This document shows positions 62,769 through 64,000 of a stretch of DNA of 64,000 bases, piece by piece. The first letter of the stretch is position 1. Each line of letters begins with the position of its first letter. Source of the stretch: JAWXBM01 sp034440115. GTDB taxonomy: Bacteria > Pseudomonadota > Gammaproteobacteria > Xanthomonadales > SZUA-36. Both the position numbers and the translations under genes were made by a program. The stretch spans positions 67,146-131,145 of the forward strand of contig JAWXBM010000011.1 in the NCBI GenBank assembly GCA_034440115.1, read 5' to 3'. The notes beneath the pieces were generated by a model. The model was given only the letters and a program-made list of their open reading frames with translations. It ran no database searches and was not told the origin of the DNA.

Positions 62769-63269
62769 TTAACTGCGACATGTTTTGGGTAACAGGTAAT
62801 TTTCTGCATTTGATGAACCGCATACCCAGGTCATGGAACCAAAAGATGCGGTCAAACTACCTGTCAATATGATTTCTGGCGCGGGAGTGGGTGCACCGGT
62901 ATCTTTAGTGACGATGGTTATGATGGGCTGCAGGCAGATATTGGAAACGGTGATTTCGTCAACCCACTTGGATCCAGTGAACAAATATCCTACCTTATTA
63001 TTGGTCAGACCTGTCAGGGTTGTGTCTTCCATGCAAGCAGATGCCACCGCTGTTTTAGTAGCCGCTGCTACTGACAGCGACTCACCGATCTTGGCTCGAA
63101 TAGAGTAATTGGTATAAACCGGCAAAGCGAGCGAGAGGATGATTGCAATGATTGCAATCACAATCATCAATTCAATCAAGGTGAATCCACTAAACTTGTG
63201 GTTTGGTTTGTTCCTTTTTTTTAAGTGTCTTGAGCTTGTGCGTCTAACTTTTTTGCATCTGTAGGTCAT
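62769..63269 (-). CDS. Type IV pilin, PilA-like, with unusually long leader
   Basis: 166 residues from the ATG at 63269, which has GGAAG 8 nt upstream. Prepilin motif SG then FTLIELMIVIAIIAIILSLA; the leader of 28 basic residues is far longer than the usual 6-7. The globular part has TNYSIRAKIGESLSVAAATK, and the C-terminal disulfide loop WVCGSSNAENYLLPKTCRS. Major-pilin-like but only about half identical by eye to the neighbouring pilin. It lies between pilB and a terminator. Confidence 0.92.
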   Translation of the reverse strand: MTYRCKKVRRTSSRHLKKRNKPNHKFSGFTLIELMIVIAIIAIILSLALPVYTNYSIRAKIGESLSVAAATKTAVASACMEDTTLTGLTNNKVGYLFTGSKWVDEITVSNICLQPIITIVTKDTGAPTPAPEIILTGSLTASFGSMTWVCGSSNAENYLLPKTCRS

Positions 63270-63472
63270 TTGATTTCTTCCTGACCTGCCTTCCTTCGAA
63301 TTGCTTTTGTTAAGAATTCGAAACTCCAACTAGATTGATAATAGCGAGAAAAACCTAGCTGATTACTTCCCTGTTTGAGGCAGTATGATCTTCCCCTTAA
63401 ATTAACTAGAAAAGTACTATCGCATTTTTGGTACTGGTTGCCAAATCAACACCGTGTGCTGTGGGTGCTCTT

Positions 63473-63508
63473 AAAAAAACCCCCGCATGGTTGTTGCGGG
63501 GGTTTTTT
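63473..63508 (-). terminator. Rho-independent terminator of the 63541 pilin gene
   Basis: Stem CCCCCGCA (63480-63487) with TGCGGGGG (63495-63502), flanked by A7 and T6 so it reads as a GC hairpin with a T-run on either strand. On the minus strand it ends the pilin transcript 33 nt after the stop. Confidence 0.9.
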
Positions 63509-63540
63509 CTGTCGAAAACAAGCCTGAACAAATTACAAAC

Positions 63541-63972
63541 TTATGAACGACAGGTTGCTGGAACGTGTTGAGATGCCAGGGTTGAAGTACAAACCCAATC
63601 AATATTGCTGGCATTTACGGTGCCGGTAAGAACGACATTGCCAGTACCCGCGCCAGCATCTGGGCCTACTGCGGCCGTTACAACAATTGTCGAAGCAAGA
63701 CCGCACCCACCAGTAATGGTCAACCCTGTAACATATTTTGATGCTGCAAAAACGTACCCAGCGTCAGCAGCATCGACAAGTGCGTTGGCTGGGTTCGTTT
63801 GACAGGTTTCTGCAGCTGCCAGTTTGGCTGAAGCAGCAACACTTAATGCCTCACCAACTTTAGAACGAATGGTGTAATCCTGATACGCCGGCAAAGCCAA
63901 AGCAAGCAGAATGGCGATGATCGCGATAACGATCATCAGTTCGATCAATGTAAAACCTTTAGTATTTTTCAC
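63541..63972 (-). CDS. pilA: Type IV pilin PilA
   Basis: 143 residues from a GTG with GGAGGG 8 nt upstream. The leader MKNTKG is the usual six residues; mature FTLIELMIVIAIIAILLALA with Glu5. DYTIRSKVGEALSVAASAK continues the helix, and WVCTSTLASQHVPATCRS is the C-terminal disulfide loop. An earlier pair of cysteines (AETC, GGCG) may form a second bridge. Separated from the second pilin by a strong terminator, so the two are expressed independently. Confidence 0.95.
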   Translation of the reverse strand: MKNTKGFTLIELMIVIAIIAILLALALPAYQDYTIRSKVGEALSVAASAKLAAAETCQTNPANALVDAADAGYVFAASKYVTGLTITGGCGLASTIVVTAAVGPDAGAGTGNVVLTGTVNASNIDWVCTSTLASQHVPATCRS

Positions 63973-64000
63973 AAAATTACCCTCCTGGTATGAAAAGACG

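Noticed and set aside
63330..63440. Sigma-54 promoter for the long-leader pilin
   Set aside because: A TTGGCA sequence exists on the minus strand but GC is not at the required distance, so the -24/-12 pattern is not met.

Overview
The window is a gene-dense stretch of a gammaproteobacterial chromosome. Support for this: a type II secretion operon in the order E-F-G-H-I-J-K-L-M-N-D, an LpoA (LppC) lipoprotein, a MurE with the meso-diaminopimelate DNPR motif, the nrdR-rib-nusB-thiL-pgpA string, the mraZ-to-lpxC division and cell wall (dcw) cluster running on to secA, and pilB-pilC-pilD type IV pilus genes. The secretion gene order matches the xps operon of Xanthomonas. I cannot name a genus. 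No tRNA, rRNA, insertion sequence with a transposase, prophage or CRISPR array was seen; the only RNA gene recognised is rnpB.

Layout: 1-240 is the 3' end of purL, followed by a membrane protein resembling exosortase-H-associated proteins. 1111-12021 is a complete type II secretion operon without a separate gspC or gspO; gspD is predicted to be a lipoprotein. A small lipoprotein and a large exported protein of unknown function (12725-14461) follow. A secreted PpiC-type foldase precedes a polysaccharide export and assembly block (15691-21408: ABC-2 permease, Wzt-like ATPase, two family 2 glycosyltransferases, a methyltransferase and an atypical SDR). ettA (minus strand) then faces away from glyA-nrdR-ribD-ribE-ribB-ribH-nusB-thiL-pgpA. 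yraN and lpoA are on the minus strand, divergent from rsmI. rnpB is flanked by a 29-bp perfect inverted repeat upstream and a 41-bp tandem array downstream.

35121-50696 is the dcw cluster: mraZ with promoter and MraZ boxes, rsmH, ftsL, ftsI, murE, murF, mraY, ftsW, murG, murC, ddl, ftsQ, ftsA, ftsZ. Most genes overlap by 1-8 nt or more. murD is missing from its usual place. lpxC, a DUF721 gene (minus), an M23 peptidase and secA follow. A yefM-yoeB module, coaE and a ParE-type toxin-antitoxin pair separate secA from the minus-strand pilD-pilC-pilB genes and two tandem pilin genes at the right edge. pilD supplies the prepilin peptidase that both the type IV pilus and the type II pseudopilins need.

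Most notable: short in-frame tandem repeats, mostly of 12 bp, near the ends or in loops of many unrelated proteins (gspE, the SDR, ribD, ribH, murG, ftsQ, and the leader of ettA); amplified REP-like repeats in intergenic gaps; absence of murD; a RibB with a degenerate GTP cyclohydrolase II domain; a GspE without its zinc-binding cysteines; and coaE isolated between two toxin-antitoxin modules.
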